A DNA stretch of 64,000 nucleotides from Thalassococcus sp. S3 (GTDB taxonomy: Bacteria > Pseudomonadota > Alphaproteobacteria > Rhodobacterales > Rhodobacteraceae), in the NCBI RefSeq assembly GCF_004216475.1, contig NZ_CP022303.1:2790001-2854000 (forward strand), given 5' to 3'. The notes under the pieces are model-generated. The model had not been told where the DNA came from, searched no databases, and saw only the letters and a program-made list of their open reading frames with translations. Made by a program: the position numbers and the translations under genes. This document shows, piece by piece, positions 24,998-32,930 of this stretch (position 1 is its first letter; every line of letters begins with the position of its first letter).

Positions 24998-26206
24998 TCA
25001 CGCAGCCATCCGCTCAGAGCGTCTCGAAGAAGACCGCGAGCGTGACCGCCGCCCCGTCTTCGGTTTCGGAATGTCTCCGATCCCTTGCCAGGCACGGCCG
25101 CCGGCGACTTCGACGGGCATACCAAGTACTTTCTCGATGGCGTTGAGCTCCGACACTTCGTCGGCGGCACAGAACGCGACCGCGCATCCATCACGCCCTG
25201 CACGGGCGGTGCGCCCGATCCGGTGCACGTAGTTTTCCGGTACGTTCGGCAGGTCGTAATTGTAGACATAGTCCACGTCGGGAATGTCGATCCCCCGTGC
25301 CGCGACGTCCGTCGCGACGAGGACGCGCACCGAACCGTTCTTGAAGGCGGCGATAGCCCGGTCGCGCTGACCCTGGCTCTTGTTGCCGTGGATCGAGGTG
25401 GCCGCAAAACCGGCCCGGTCGAGGTACTTCATAAGCCGCTCGGCTCCACGCTTCGTGCGCGAAAAGACCAGCGCGCGCTCGTCGCAGTGCCCGTTCAGAA
25501 GGTCTATGAGCAGAGCCCGCTTCTGCTCCTTGGCGACGAAATGCACGCTATGTGTGACCTTGTCGGCGACCTTGCCCGGCGGCGACACCTCGATGCGGAG
25601 GGGATCGGTCAGGTAGTCACGGGACAGCTCGGTCATAGCCTTTTGCATCGTGGCCGAAAACATCATGGTTTGCCGGTCCTTGCCCAGCACCGGCGCGATG
25701 CGGCGCAGCGCATGGACGAAGCCGATGTCGAGCATCTGATCCGCCTCGTCGAGGACAAGAAACTTTGTCTTACCAAGATCAACGGCCTTGCGATCCATCA
25801 GGTCGATCAACCGGCCCGGCGTTGCCACGAGAATGTCCGTGCCGCGGGCGAGCTTCTGGACTTGCGCATTGATCGACTTTCCGCCCACGACAAGCGTGAT
25901 GCGGAGATCGGCCGTCAGCCCGTGCAGGCTCTGGACGATCTGGCCCGCGAGTTCCCGGGTCGGTGCGAGGATCAGCCCCTGCGCTGATCGGGGCGCGGGC
26001 CGCTCCTGTTGCTTTGCTAGCGCCACGACCAGCGGAATTGCGAAGGCGGCGGTCTTGCCGGTCCCGGTCTGCGCGATGCCTAGAATGTCGCGGCCTTGCA
26101 GCGCCTGCGGGATCGCCTGTTGCTGGATGGGGGTCGGTTGAGTCAGCCCCAGGGCGTCGAGCCGCGAGACCATGCGGGCATTGAGCCCGAGTGTGTTGAA
26201 AGTCAT
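24998..26206 (-). CDS. rhlE: DEAD-box RNA helicase, RhlE type
   Basis: From ATG 26206 it has 402 residues. It shows the Q motif (MTFNTLGL...TQPTPIQQQAIP), Walker A AQTGTGKT (45-52), PTRELAGQ, TPGRL, DEAD at 153-156, FSATM and the C-terminal domain motifs ARGIDIPDVDYVYNYDLP and HRIGRTARAG. The end is a short Arg/Ser-rich tail. These helicases remodel RNA at low temperature and in ribosome assembly. The gene leads the minus-strand run down to 21138, with a long structured leader upstream. A cold-shock protein gene lies divergently to its right, which fits a cold-stress link. Confidence 0.93.
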   Translation of the reverse strand: MTFNTLGLNARMVSRLDALGLTQPTPIQQQAIPQALQGRDILGIAQTGTGKTAAFAIPLVVALAKQQERPAPRSAQGLILAPTRELAGQIVQSLHGLTADLRITLVVGGKSINAQVQKLARGTDILVATPGRLIDLMDRKAVDLGKTKFLVLDEADQMLDIGFVHALRRIAPVLGKDRQTMMFSATMQKAMTELSRDYLTDPLRIEVSPPGKVADKVTHSVHFVAKEQKRALLIDLLNGHCDERALVFSRTKRGAERLMKYLDRAGFAATSIHGNKSQGQRDRAIAAFKNGSVRVLVATDVAARGIDIPDVDYVYNYDLPNVPENYVHRIGRTARAGRDGCAVAFCAADEVSELNAIEKVLGMPVEVAGGRAWQGIGDIPKPKTGRRSRSRSSSRRSERMAA

Positions 26207-26664
26207 GTCAATCCTTGACCGGATCTTCCATCCGGTATTGCCGACAAACGCAAATGCGCGCGGTCGGTCGGGGTGCACCTGGGGCGAGCACTCCGGCACC
26301 GCATTGTGCCCGGAGCCGCCTTGGGCGGCGTCCCCCCTTCGTGATGTGGGAAAACGATGCGTCACGACCGGGGGCGGGAGTGGATCCGCCTGCTCACGCG
26401 GCAGAGCGATAACGCAATTTTAAGGTGGGGGCGCGTCCGGCAAATGTCAATGACGCTCTGTGAGCAGCTGCCCCAGACAAGTGAGTTCCGCGATGTAACG
26501 AGAGAAGTCTTGTATGTCGAGCTCAGAAGGTGCATGTCTGCACAATCATCGTTGTTCGCTTCGAACCGCTGCTTCCGTTTATCCGGCTCTCAGTTGATCG
26601 ATTCAGTCTGACTTTGCCGGGCTGCCGCATTGTGTGGGCAGCACATGAACAGGAGACCGCCGAT
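26207..26664. promoter_or_regulatory. Divergent leader region of the RNA helicase and cold-shock genes
   Basis: This 458-bp gap between divergent rhlE and csp contains two adjacent hairpins, CTCCGGCAC/GTGCCCGGAG (26291-26315) and GCCGCC-TTG-GGCGGC (26315-26329). They would lie in the helicase leader transcript. Long leaders are common for cold-inducible genes. No gene is seen in it. Exact promoters could not be placed. Confidence 0.5.
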
Positions 26665-26871
26665 ATGGCTAATGGTACCGTGAAATTTTTTAATTCCCAA
26701 AAGGGCTTCGGCTTCATCGAGACGGATATGGGCGGTAAGGACGTTTTTGTCCATATCTCCGCCGTCGAACGCGCCGGATTGACCGGCCTTTCGGACGCCC
26801 AGAAAGTAACGTTCGACGTGGAAACCGGCCGTGACGGCCGAGAAAGCGCGACCAATCTCGCTCTCGCTTGA
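26665..26871 (+). CDS. cspA: CspA-family cold-shock protein
   Basis: This 68-residue single-domain protein has both RNA-binding boxes, KGFGFIE and DVFVHIS, in the order of the CspA family. The ATG at 26665 follows AGGAGACCGCCG. It should bind single-stranded RNA and DNA and melt mRNA structure in the cold. It lies divergently from the RNA helicase gene, sharing the leader region. A strong stem at 26879-26908 follows it. Several Csp paralogues usually exist in a genome, so the symbol is a family name. Confidence 0.93.
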   Translation: MANGTVKFFNSQKGFGFIETDMGGKDVFVHISAVERAGLTGLSDAQKVTFDVETGRDGRESATNLALA

Positions 26872-26878
26872 ACACAGC

Positions 26879-26908
26879 GCCAGGGCACTCTCCGCTGAGT
26901 GCCCTGGC
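26879..26908 (+). terminator. Strong stem after the cold-shock gene
   Basis: GCCAGGGCACTC-TCCGCT-GAGTGCCCTGGC is a perfect 12-bp stem with a 6-nt loop, 7 bp after the csp stop. There is no T run, so its role as terminator is likely but not certain. Confidence 0.65.
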
Positions 26909-27309
26909 ACCGTGATTGAACACCTTTCCAGCACCGGAGATACGACCCGCGTGCTTTTTTGGTCACGTGGACAGAGCCGGTCTCGTGCGCCCCGCCCCGA
27001 ACACGGGGCTCCGCATGCCAGGGCTTCGAAATGAAGGTGTAGCTTGCGCCGTTTTCTATATTCCGCGCAGCAGCCTGCTGGCCCAGGATGATCAATATAC
27101 ATGCTGCGTCCGCGACGTTGCACGCCCCCCGCCCCATGCGACATTAATCTTGCGTCTGTTCATGATCCGCGGGGTTGCGGAAACGGGTTCTGCTTCCGCA
27201 GCAAGCGACTTTGAAACGGACGCGTGCATGCGATTTACATGATCGACCCAACTCAGGTGGCTGTGGGACACGCAGCTCCTGTCAGTCACTGTCTTAGGAG
27301 AACACCAAC
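26909..27309. other. Gap with no convincing gene
   Basis: I see no supported gene in this 400-bp gap. The frames lack ribosome-binding sites and similarity to proteins. AGGAGAACACCAAC immediately before 27310 is the binding site of the next gene. Confidence 0.5.
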
Positions 27310-27987
27310 ATGACGCGTTCCAACACGGAAACCCGAATGGCCACAGGTCGCGACCTTTTCAAGGACAAGAACAAAAAGAAGGGATCTGAACGCTCGTCGG
27401 ATACACCGTCCGCGATCCAGCTGGGCGAACATGGACGGTACCAGATCAAGTCCGGGCGCCTGTCAGGTGAATATGTGGCCAGGGCCTTTCCGAAACCGCC
27501 GACGAACGCGCGCGGGATGATCGCTGAAGCCAGAGGCGCGACGGAAGAGGCCGCGATCGCCGCTTTGCACGATATCATCGATGCGAGGGAAATCAGCAGA
27601 ACCGACGATCGTCGGACCGATGAGACAACAGGTCTAGCTGTTCCCAGCACCGAGGAATTCGTCGAAGCGGTTGCCCAGGTCGCCCTGTCGCGCCCGCAAC
27701 GCGCCATGCTGACCGCTCTCGCTTTGGCCAACGACGAAGGCTTGTCGGAGGTGCGTGTTGCAAGCGCTGCAGGCTACAAATCGAACGCCTCGGCCAATCG
27801 CGCCCTGGCGTCAGCCGGGCTGCTGATCGCCAGTTACCTTTCACTCGAAGCAACTCAGGATGCTGCGACCAGCGATCACGACGGAACGATGTTTCTCGGG
27901 TACCGAGGCCGGCAAAGAAACGATGAAGACCCTGGAAACTGGATCCTTCACGCCGAGCTGCGCGAAGCGGTCAGGTCAGCCGGATAA
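27310..27987 (+). CDS. Hypothetical protein with a helix-turn-helix-like middle
   Basis: The 225-residue protein starts at ATG 27310 behind AGGAGAACACC. The first 50 residues are charged and flexible. The part VALSRPQRAMLTALALANDEGLSEVRVASAAGYKSNASANRAL looks like a helix-turn-helix or winged-helix segment. It ends with a stretch containing MFLGYRGRQRNDEDPGNWILHAELREAV. No family is recognised. It stands alone between the cold-shock and TetR regions. Confidence 0.65.
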   Translation: MTRSNTETRMATGRDLFKDKNKKKGSERSSDTPSAIQLGEHGRYQIKSGRLSGEYVARAFPKPPTNARGMIAEARGATEEAAIAALHDIIDAREISRTDDRRTDETTGLAVPSTEEFVEAVAQVALSRPQRAMLTALALANDEGLSEVRVASAAGYKSNASANRALASAGLLIASYLSLEATQDAATSDHDGTMFLGYRGRQRNDEDPGNWILHAELREAVRSAG

Positions 27988-28499
27988 ACGACATCCCCGG
28001 ACGGCTCTTTTTGATACGTGCGAGTTATACGACAAGGCCCTTGAGTTGACGAGGTGCATACGGACGTTTCGGTGGGGTTGGCTTGTCCGGTGAGGCGATA
28101 TCCGCCGCGCAGCGACGATGAAGTTTCTGCATCTGCGAGTTAATTTTGCGTCAGCAATGGTCTTTAGCGCATAAGTCCGCTTCTCGATAACGGTTCAGCT
28201 AGGCAGCGAGCGAGCGGCTTGGATTTCACCACTTGGACCAGATTTCAATGTGCGCTCTGGCGAGATGAGCTGCATCGCAGCGATGCCCGTGCTGCACGAG
28301 CGAATGGATGCTGCGTAAGCAATAGCCGCGTGTGCACAAGTCCGCTTAGTCTGCTCTCCGGTCATGTCGAACAGCTTGAGCCAATGTCCGCTTCGGGCTG
28401 GCTTCGGTTATAGGAGCCTGACGCGGTTAAGGCTGGCTCCGAGCCCATTCTGCAGGCTTGCTACACTGAAGCGAAAGTCGGCTCTGGCGCATTCTAACT
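27988..28499. other. Gene-free gap with dispersed repeat
   Basis: No gene is visible. The right half contains the dispersed island repeat (28351-28460). The rest is filler. The tetR gene ends at its right edge. Confidence 0.5.
28351..28460. repeat. Dispersed island repeat, copy C
   Basis: This copy is the longest. Its left half (GCTCTCCGGTCATGTCGAA) matches copy B at 1566, and its middle (GGCTGGCTTCGG, then TAT and GAGCCTG) matches copy A at 952. The right end has GGCTGGCTCCGAGCCCATT as in copies D and E. Confidence 0.65.
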
Positions 28500-29087
28500 T
28501 TAGCTTTTGGCGAGCCCTATCAGCAGAACGTTGATATCTCTGCGCAGGTCTTGCTCTGAAATAGCGAGGTCGCCTGTCAAAAGTCGGAACCAGAGATATG
28601 CGCTGATCCAGCGGGCGGCATGTTTCGGGAAAATCTCGTCTTTGACCTCTCCGCGCTTAAGGCCGCGCATGATCAGAAAGCTTGTTTCAGACTGTCGTTC
28701 TTCTGCAAATTTCTTTAGTGTCAAAGCTGATTTCTCGTCAGATTGTGCCTCGGCAATCACTGAACGAAATACCGCACCGGCTGGCGTATCTCTCCAGTGC
28801 GCCATGATCGCTGTGACGAAGCTCACAATGTCGTCTTCGAGGTTGCCAGTGTCAGTAAACACGATGGATTTTTGCCGTTGGTAGACATCGAGCAGCAAGG
28901 CGGCTTTGCTGTTCCACCACTTATAGATCGTCGGCTTGCCTGCTCGCGCCCGCCGCGCGACCGCTTCGATGGTGAACCCACCATACCCGCGCTCCGCAAG
29001 CAGGTTTTCCGCTGCGTCAAGGATAGCCTCTGCGCTGGCCGGGTTGCGTTTCGCCCCTATGGATCGACGTTGTGGGTCACTGGTCAT
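28500..29087 (-). CDS. TetR/AcrR-family repressor
   Basis: The 195-residue protein has an N-terminal TetR helix-turn-helix (AILDAAENLLAERGYGGFTIEAVARRARAGKPTIYKWW) and a C-terminal ligand domain ending IGLAKS. It is divergent from the small membrane protein and azoreductase genes. Two palindromes overlap their shared promoter region, so it almost certainly represses that pair and itself, releasing DNA when a ligand binds. The ligand is unknown but is likely a quinone, azo or other electrophilic compound, judging from the target. Confidence 0.9.
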   Translation of the reverse strand: MTSDPQRRSIGAKRNPASAEAILDAAENLLAERGYGGFTIEAVARRARAGKPTIYKWWNSKAALLLDVYQRQKSIVFTDTGNLEDDIVSFVTAIMAHWRDTPAGAVFRSVIAEAQSDEKSALTLKKFAEERQSETSFLIMRGLKRGEVKDEIFPKHAARWISAYLWFRLLTGDLAISEQDLRRDINVLLIGLAKS

Positions 29088-29108
29088 GGGGTGTGTTTAG
29101 CACAGTGC

Positions 29109-29157
29109 TTGACTTAACGAAACGGGTCGTTCTATTCATAACGAAACGAGTCGTTTC
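29109..29157 (+). promoter_or_regulatory. Promoter with two TetR-type operators
   Basis: Two matching inverted repeats, AACGAAACGGGTCGTT (29116-29131) and AACGAAACGAGTCGTTT (29140-29156), lie 24 bp apart, about two helical turns. A TTGACT -35-like box (29109-29114) and a TATTCA -10-like box (about 29133-29138) overlap them, so binding would block transcription of the pair to the right. Confidence 0.75.
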
Positions 29158-29171
29158 TATTGGATCAGTGA

Positions 29172-29423
29172 ATGCCAAGATCGAACCGCCCAACATTGCT
29201 GTTCACGCTGCTTGTGCTGATCGGTGTCTACCCGCTGATTACGCTTCTTTCCTTCTTGATCGAGCCCTTGGCAGCCGACTGGCTCCTCTGGCAGCGCACA
29301 GCAATTCTCACTCCGCTCATGGTTTTTGCCATGCTGTATGGGCTGATCCCGATGATCCAACAGACAGTCAGGCTCTTCACGAAGCCGACGAAAAACAAAC
29401 CAGAAGGAAGGCTTGGAACATGA
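29172..29423 (+). CDS. Small two-helix membrane protein of the azoreductase operon
   Basis: This 83-residue protein has two membrane helices (LLFTLLVLIGVYPLITLLSFLI and AILTPLMVFAMLYGLIPMI) and a basic tail. Its stop overlaps the start of the azoreductase gene (ATGA), so translation is coupled. It follows the two TetR operators directly. Similar short proteins are known beside oxidoreductase genes but have no assigned job; it may anchor the enzyme or help with efflux. Confidence 0.7.
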   Translation: MPRSNRPTLLFTLLVLIGVYPLITLLSFLIEPLAADWLLWQRTAILTPLMVFAMLYGLIPMIQQTVRLFTKPTKNKPEGRLGT

Positions 29424-30040
29424 AAATCCTACATATCAACGCATCGCCACGGGGCGATGAGAGCCAGTCACTCGACATCGCGAACACCTTCCTGTTCGAG
29501 CTTCAGAAAGATAAAGCTGTGCAGATCGACCAGCTTGACCTTTTTGCCGCCGATCTTCCGCCCTTCGGTACAGTCGCCACCAGCGCAAAGATGGCGCTGT
29601 TTACGGGTCGCGATCAAACTGAAGAAGAAGTGGCAGCGTGGGCAGCTGTTCGTGCGGTGTTCGACCGTTTCGCCAACGCCGATCTCTATGTTCTTAACGT
29701 GCCCATTTGGAACAACGGTATCCCCTACATCCTCAAACAGTTCATTGATCTTGTGACGCAGCCGGGGTGGAGCTTTGGGTTTGATCCCGAAGCTGGCTAT
29801 TCCGGCTTGATGACCGGGCGAAAGGCGGTCTTGGTCCATGCGAGCGGTGTATGGCACCAAGACATCGGTCCAAACTTCGGCTCCGACTTTTCAACGCCTT
29901 TTCTTGAGGATTGGCTGACCTTCATCGGAATTGAAGATGTGCAGCACCTCCGCGTGCAGCCAACTGTCTTGAATGCAAACTACGCGGCAACAAAGGCGGA
30001 GGCAAAACGCCAATCAACTGCTCTCGCCAGCGCATACTAG
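29420..30040 (+). CDS. FMN-dependent NAD(P)H azoreductase/quinone oxidoreductase
   Basis: The 206-residue flavodoxin-fold enzyme starts at ATG 29420 (MKILHINASPRGDESQSL), with the FMN phosphate-binding loop in NASPRGDESQS. YVLNVPIWNNGIPYILKQFIDLVTQPG and SGLMTGRKAVLVHASG are typical of the AzoR family. It reduces quinones and azo dyes by two electrons using NADH, protecting against thiol and electrophile stress. It is the second gene of a TetR-controlled pair. The length is normal for the family. Confidence 0.88.
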   Translation: MKILHINASPRGDESQSLDIANTFLFELQKDKAVQIDQLDLFAADLPPFGTVATSAKMALFTGRDQTEEEVAAWAAVRAVFDRFANADLYVLNVPIWNNGIPYILKQFIDLVTQPGWSFGFDPEAGYSGLMTGRKAVLVHASGVWHQDIGPNFGSDFSTPFLEDWLTFIGIEDVQHLRVQPTVLNANYAATKAEAKRQSTALASAY

Positions 30041-30186
30041 GCTGAACGCAGCAGTTGGCCGAGATGCCGCCTGAAGCCATAGTATTCACCAAGGGTTGGT
30101 CATGTTTTAGCCCTATGTAGATAAAAACTGCCGTTGAATACATGGAAGCAAACGGTAGATCCGTCCGCGAACGCGTCCCCCGTTCC

Positions 30187-30993
30187 CTATCGATCCTCGA
30201 ACTCGATCTCGCCCAAATAGCGCAGGACCAAGTCGCGCCTCACGATGTCGCGGGGCTCTGCGATCTTCATTCCGTCGCCAAAGCGATCATTATCGTCGAT
30301 CAGCATGCTGACATAGATGTTGACCGCCTGCAATTGAACCGGATCAATGCGCTCTCGAACGCGTGGCGCCCACTGCGTAACCCACGAATGACCGGCAAAG
30401 CGGCTCTCCAGGTCATCGCCTTGCCTGGCGAAGCCGTACTCCAGGAAATCGTGGTCATACCACTGCTCACCCTGCGCGTCGGCAAAGGCAGACAGGCCAA
30501 CGACCTCGCGCGTGCCTTCCACATCCTCATTTTCTTCTGAGTAATAGTCGTCACGCTCAGCCATCAGGGTGTTGAACGTCTCAAGATCCCGCGCCGTTCC
30601 AAACCAGAACTGACTGCGCAAAAGGCTGCGCGGAGATATCGAACCCTCGGGCTCATTCGAGCCAAGATCACGGCGCTCGACCTCGACAATCCGCACCGGT
30701 CCTCGCCCGAGCATACGCGCAAGCAATCCCCTTGCGTTTAGCTCTACGGAGACTGTCAGCATGTAGTTTTTCGGGACGTCGACCGTCTCGGAATGCAACA
30801 ATTGACCGTCTTGTGACAGGACAATCTCAATTGCGCCTCCACCAAAGAAAGCCGTCGTCATGTCCCCGTCGACGTTCAAGCGGCGCTGAGCATGCAAAGG
30901 ATGACCCTCATCTCCAAGCGTCACCGCGATTGCAGACCATTCTGCAGGGATCGTCTGGCCACGCTGAACACGAATAGCACTCTCGTCATACAT
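30187..30993 (-). CDS. Orphan Imm22-like immunity protein
   Basis: Read from ATG 30993 it has 268 residues. The N-terminal half is beta-rich (GQTIPAEWSAIAVTLGDEGHP, NYMLTVSVELNARG). The C-terminal half has the signature of immunity protein 22: SQFWFGTARDLETFN, then acidic repeats and GEQWYDHDFLEYGFA. Imm22 proteins neutralise polymorphic toxins. No toxin gene with LXG or RHS features is adjacent. It may be an orphan antidote, or the N-terminal half may provide another function. The Imm22 call rests on the WYDHDFLE motif and is from memory. Confidence 0.6.
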   Translation of the reverse strand: MYDESAIRVQRGQTIPAEWSAIAVTLGDEGHPLHAQRRLNVDGDMTTAFFGGGAIEIVLSQDGQLLHSETVDVPKNYMLTVSVELNARGLLARMLGRGPVRIVEVERRDLGSNEPEGSISPRSLLRSQFWFGTARDLETFNTLMAERDDYYSEENEDVEGTREVVGLSAFADAQGEQWYDHDFLEYGFARQGDDLESRFAGHSWVTQWAPRVRERIDPVQLQAVNIYVSMLIDDNDRFGDGMKIAEPRDIVRRDLVLRYLGEIEFEDR

Positions 30994-31167
30994 GGTCGCA
31001 CCCAAACAGCTTAACGCCCGGAATAGGCCGGAGCGGGTGTGTTGACGTGCACAAATATGTCAGCAGCGATCCGGCGTTGTTTCTGGAGTGTAGCCAAACA
31101 GCAGGACCTTCGGAACCATCCCGGCCAGGGTCAGCTTTTTCCCGCCATTCGGTCGGAGAAGCTCAAG

Positions 31168-31241
31168 AAGCCAATGCCTACTTCGGGCTTGCTGCGGTCT
31201 TCGCAACAAGACGAATTTAAGGTCAGCTCCGAACCCAGCTT
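31168..31241. repeat. Dispersed island repeat, copy E
   Basis: GCCAATGCCTACTTCGGGC, TTGCTGCGGTC, then AAGGTCAGCTCCGAACCCA is a diverged copy of the sequence at 20826-20900. Confidence 0.5.
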
Positions 31242-31279
31242 GCGCATTCGTGAGGGTGCTGCGGACGTCAGGGATCAGG

Positions 31280-31615
31280 TTAATTGAACCGCTCCCATGC
31301 TGATTGCCGCGATATTCCCAGTGGTTCAGCGATCTTTGCCCAGCTGACATCTCGCTCGCGCAGCGCATCGACAGCCCGAGCAAGGTGTTCCTTATAGGAT
31401 TCAGCTGTTGCATCTAGCGCGCCCAACGCGTTGATCAGTCTTTCCGTCGGCCAGTTCGTTGGGTCGAATGCCTTCGGAGGTGCGTCAGTGCCGTTCATGA
31501 CCAATTGGCACACCTCCACGCACTCATCGCAAATATGCAAGCCGCCTGGGCCAGCAGCCAGCTTGGCAATCTCTTGATCAGACTTGCCGCAGAACGAACA
31601 ATGTAAGTTTCCCAT
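31280..31615 (-). CDS. ClpX-type zinc finger protein with a C-terminal helix-turn-helix
   Basis: From ATG 31615 it has 111 residues. The N-terminus is a ClpX C4 zinc finger ([17 protein letters not shown] and ICDECVEVC). The middle is helical. The end is a helix-turn-helix ([20 protein letters not shown]). The ClpX finger normally dimerises or binds adaptors, so this protein couples a dimer module with DNA binding. Two tandem palindromes lie upstream and overlap its promoter, suggesting autorepression. This is a stand-alone gene beside repeat filler. Confidence 0.75.
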   Translation of the reverse strand: MGNLHCSFCGKSDQEIAKLAAGPGGLHICDECVEVCQLVMNGTDAPPKAFDPTNWPTERLINALGALDATAESYKEHLARAVDALRERDVSWAKIAEPLGISRQSAWERFN

Positions 31616-31628
31616 GGCACAGCATTCC

Positions 31629-31663
31629 GTCAGGTTTATCCTGACAGTCAGGTAAGGCCTGAC
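31629..31663 (-). promoter_or_regulatory. Tandem 17-bp palindromic operator
   Basis: GTCAGGTTTATCCTGAC (31629-31645) and GTCAGGTAAGGCCTGAC (31647-31663) are perfect GTCAGG/CCTGAC inverted repeats one base apart, 14-48 bp before the start of the zinc-finger/HTH gene. A TTGACA -35-like box lies at 31672-31677 on the minus strand, so the palindromes cover the core promoter. Confidence 0.75.
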
Positions 31664-31778
31664 ATTGACCGTGTCAAGATCGGCGAACGGGCCCAAGAGG
31701 CTGACTCCAGGGCAATTCAGAACCGGACATTCACTGAATGTCTGCAAATCCCGCTTAGGCGGTCATAGGAGATCAAGC

Positions 31779-31862
31779 ATTCAATGACCGCTTCGGGCTG
31801 CGCGCCGACCTTAGCACGCCGCGCAGCTAAGGTCGGGAGGGAGCCCAAAACAACCGATGCTG
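31779..31862. repeat. Dispersed island repeat, copy F
   Basis: Contains AATGACCGCTTCGGGCTG, an internal CGCGCCGACCTTAGC/GCTAAGGTCGG inverted stretch, GAGCCCA and GATGCTGC, all found in other copies. Confidence 0.5.
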
Positions 31863-31914
31863 CGTGATCAACGAACGGCAGCTTTGTGTTCATGACCCAG
31901 TCGAATTGTGTAGG

Positions 31915-32844
31915 CTACACCCGTCTGTTTGGTCTCAGAACGAAGAACAGCCCTACAGAAATCAATACAGAACTGACCACCTCGAACGACGTGATGACCT
32001 CCCCCAGCATGACCCATGCCAGTATCATGACAAAGACCGGCATGGCGCTGAAGACCGTGCAGGACATGACGGTCGGACCGACGATTTTGACAGTGTAGTT
32101 GTAAAGGAAATACCCGATGGCCGATGTCACGATGCCCAGATAGAGCAAGGCCCAAATGCTTGTCGCTGAGGCAGAGGAGACCTGGCGAACCTGATCAAAG
32201 TCAACAAGGAGCAGCAGGGCGACAATGGCCGCAATTGTCATGTAAAACGTCAGGGTCAGGGACGCATATTTTGCGCTAAGGCTTTTGATCGTCAGGGCGT
32301 AAACTGCCGAGCTGACGACATTCCCGAACATAAGCAGATCACCCCGGTTGAACGACAATTCGCGCAAGGCTGCTATCCGTCCGTCCGTGATCAAAAGGAC
32401 GACGCCGCCAAATGACAATACAACACCGAGGTATGCCACACGCGGCAACCTTTCTTTGAACACTAAAGCGGCAGAAACAGCGGTCACGATGGGCGCTGTG
32501 GCACCGATCAGGGCGATGCTTGTAACCGTCGTGTAGGTCAAAGCCTGCAACAGAAACCAAAGTGTGGCTACGATACCCACCACTCCGAGAACAGTGATTG
32601 CCGGGATGTCCCGAATGCTGATCCGAAACGCTGAGCTGGTCTGGAAAAGCAGAACCGCGAACAAGGTCACGACAGCAATCGAAGAGCGGACCAATATGAT
32701 CGTCAAGGCATCGAGGTCGAAGGTCGCGATCTTTGCTGCGATGCTGCTCGTCGCGAAGATCAGTGCCGTCAGTAGGGCAAGGCTCGGACCGACTGCGCTT
32801 GCAGTATGGTGCGACATTTTGGACTGGGGGTCTTTGTGGGTCAT
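31915..32844 (-). CDS. EamA-family (DMT) transporter
   Basis: From ATG 32844 it has 309 residues with ten membrane helices in two EamA repeats (SLALLTALIFATSSIAAKIATF; SSAVYALTIKSLSAKYASLT). The Pro-containing loop and IGATAPIVTAVSAALVFKERL box are typical. It exports small metabolites such as amino acids or related compounds. It is divergent from the GlxA-type regulator 86 bp away, a common regulator-exporter arrangement, so the regulator probably controls it. The substrate is not known. Confidence 0.88.
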   Translation of the reverse strand: MTHKDPQSKMSHHTASAVGPSLALLTALIFATSSIAAKIATFDLDALTIILVRSSIAVVTLFAVLLFQTSSAFRISIRDIPAITVLGVVGIVATLWFLLQALTYTTVTSIALIGATAPIVTAVSAALVFKERLPRVAYLGVVLSFGGVVLLITDGRIAALRELSFNRGDLLMFGNVVSSAVYALTIKSLSAKYASLTLTFYMTIAAIVALLLLVDFDQVRQVSSASATSIWALLYLGIVTSAIGYFLYNYTVKIVGPTVMSCTVFSAMPVFVMILAWVMLGEVITSFEVVSSVLISVGLFFVLRPNRRV

Positions 32845-32930
32845 TCGGGGGCGAAAGTTTCCTAGGCGGGGAGCGGTTGCCAGACGATAACGCTTCCACA
32901 GATGTCTTTTTGGACATAGCTTGATCAATT

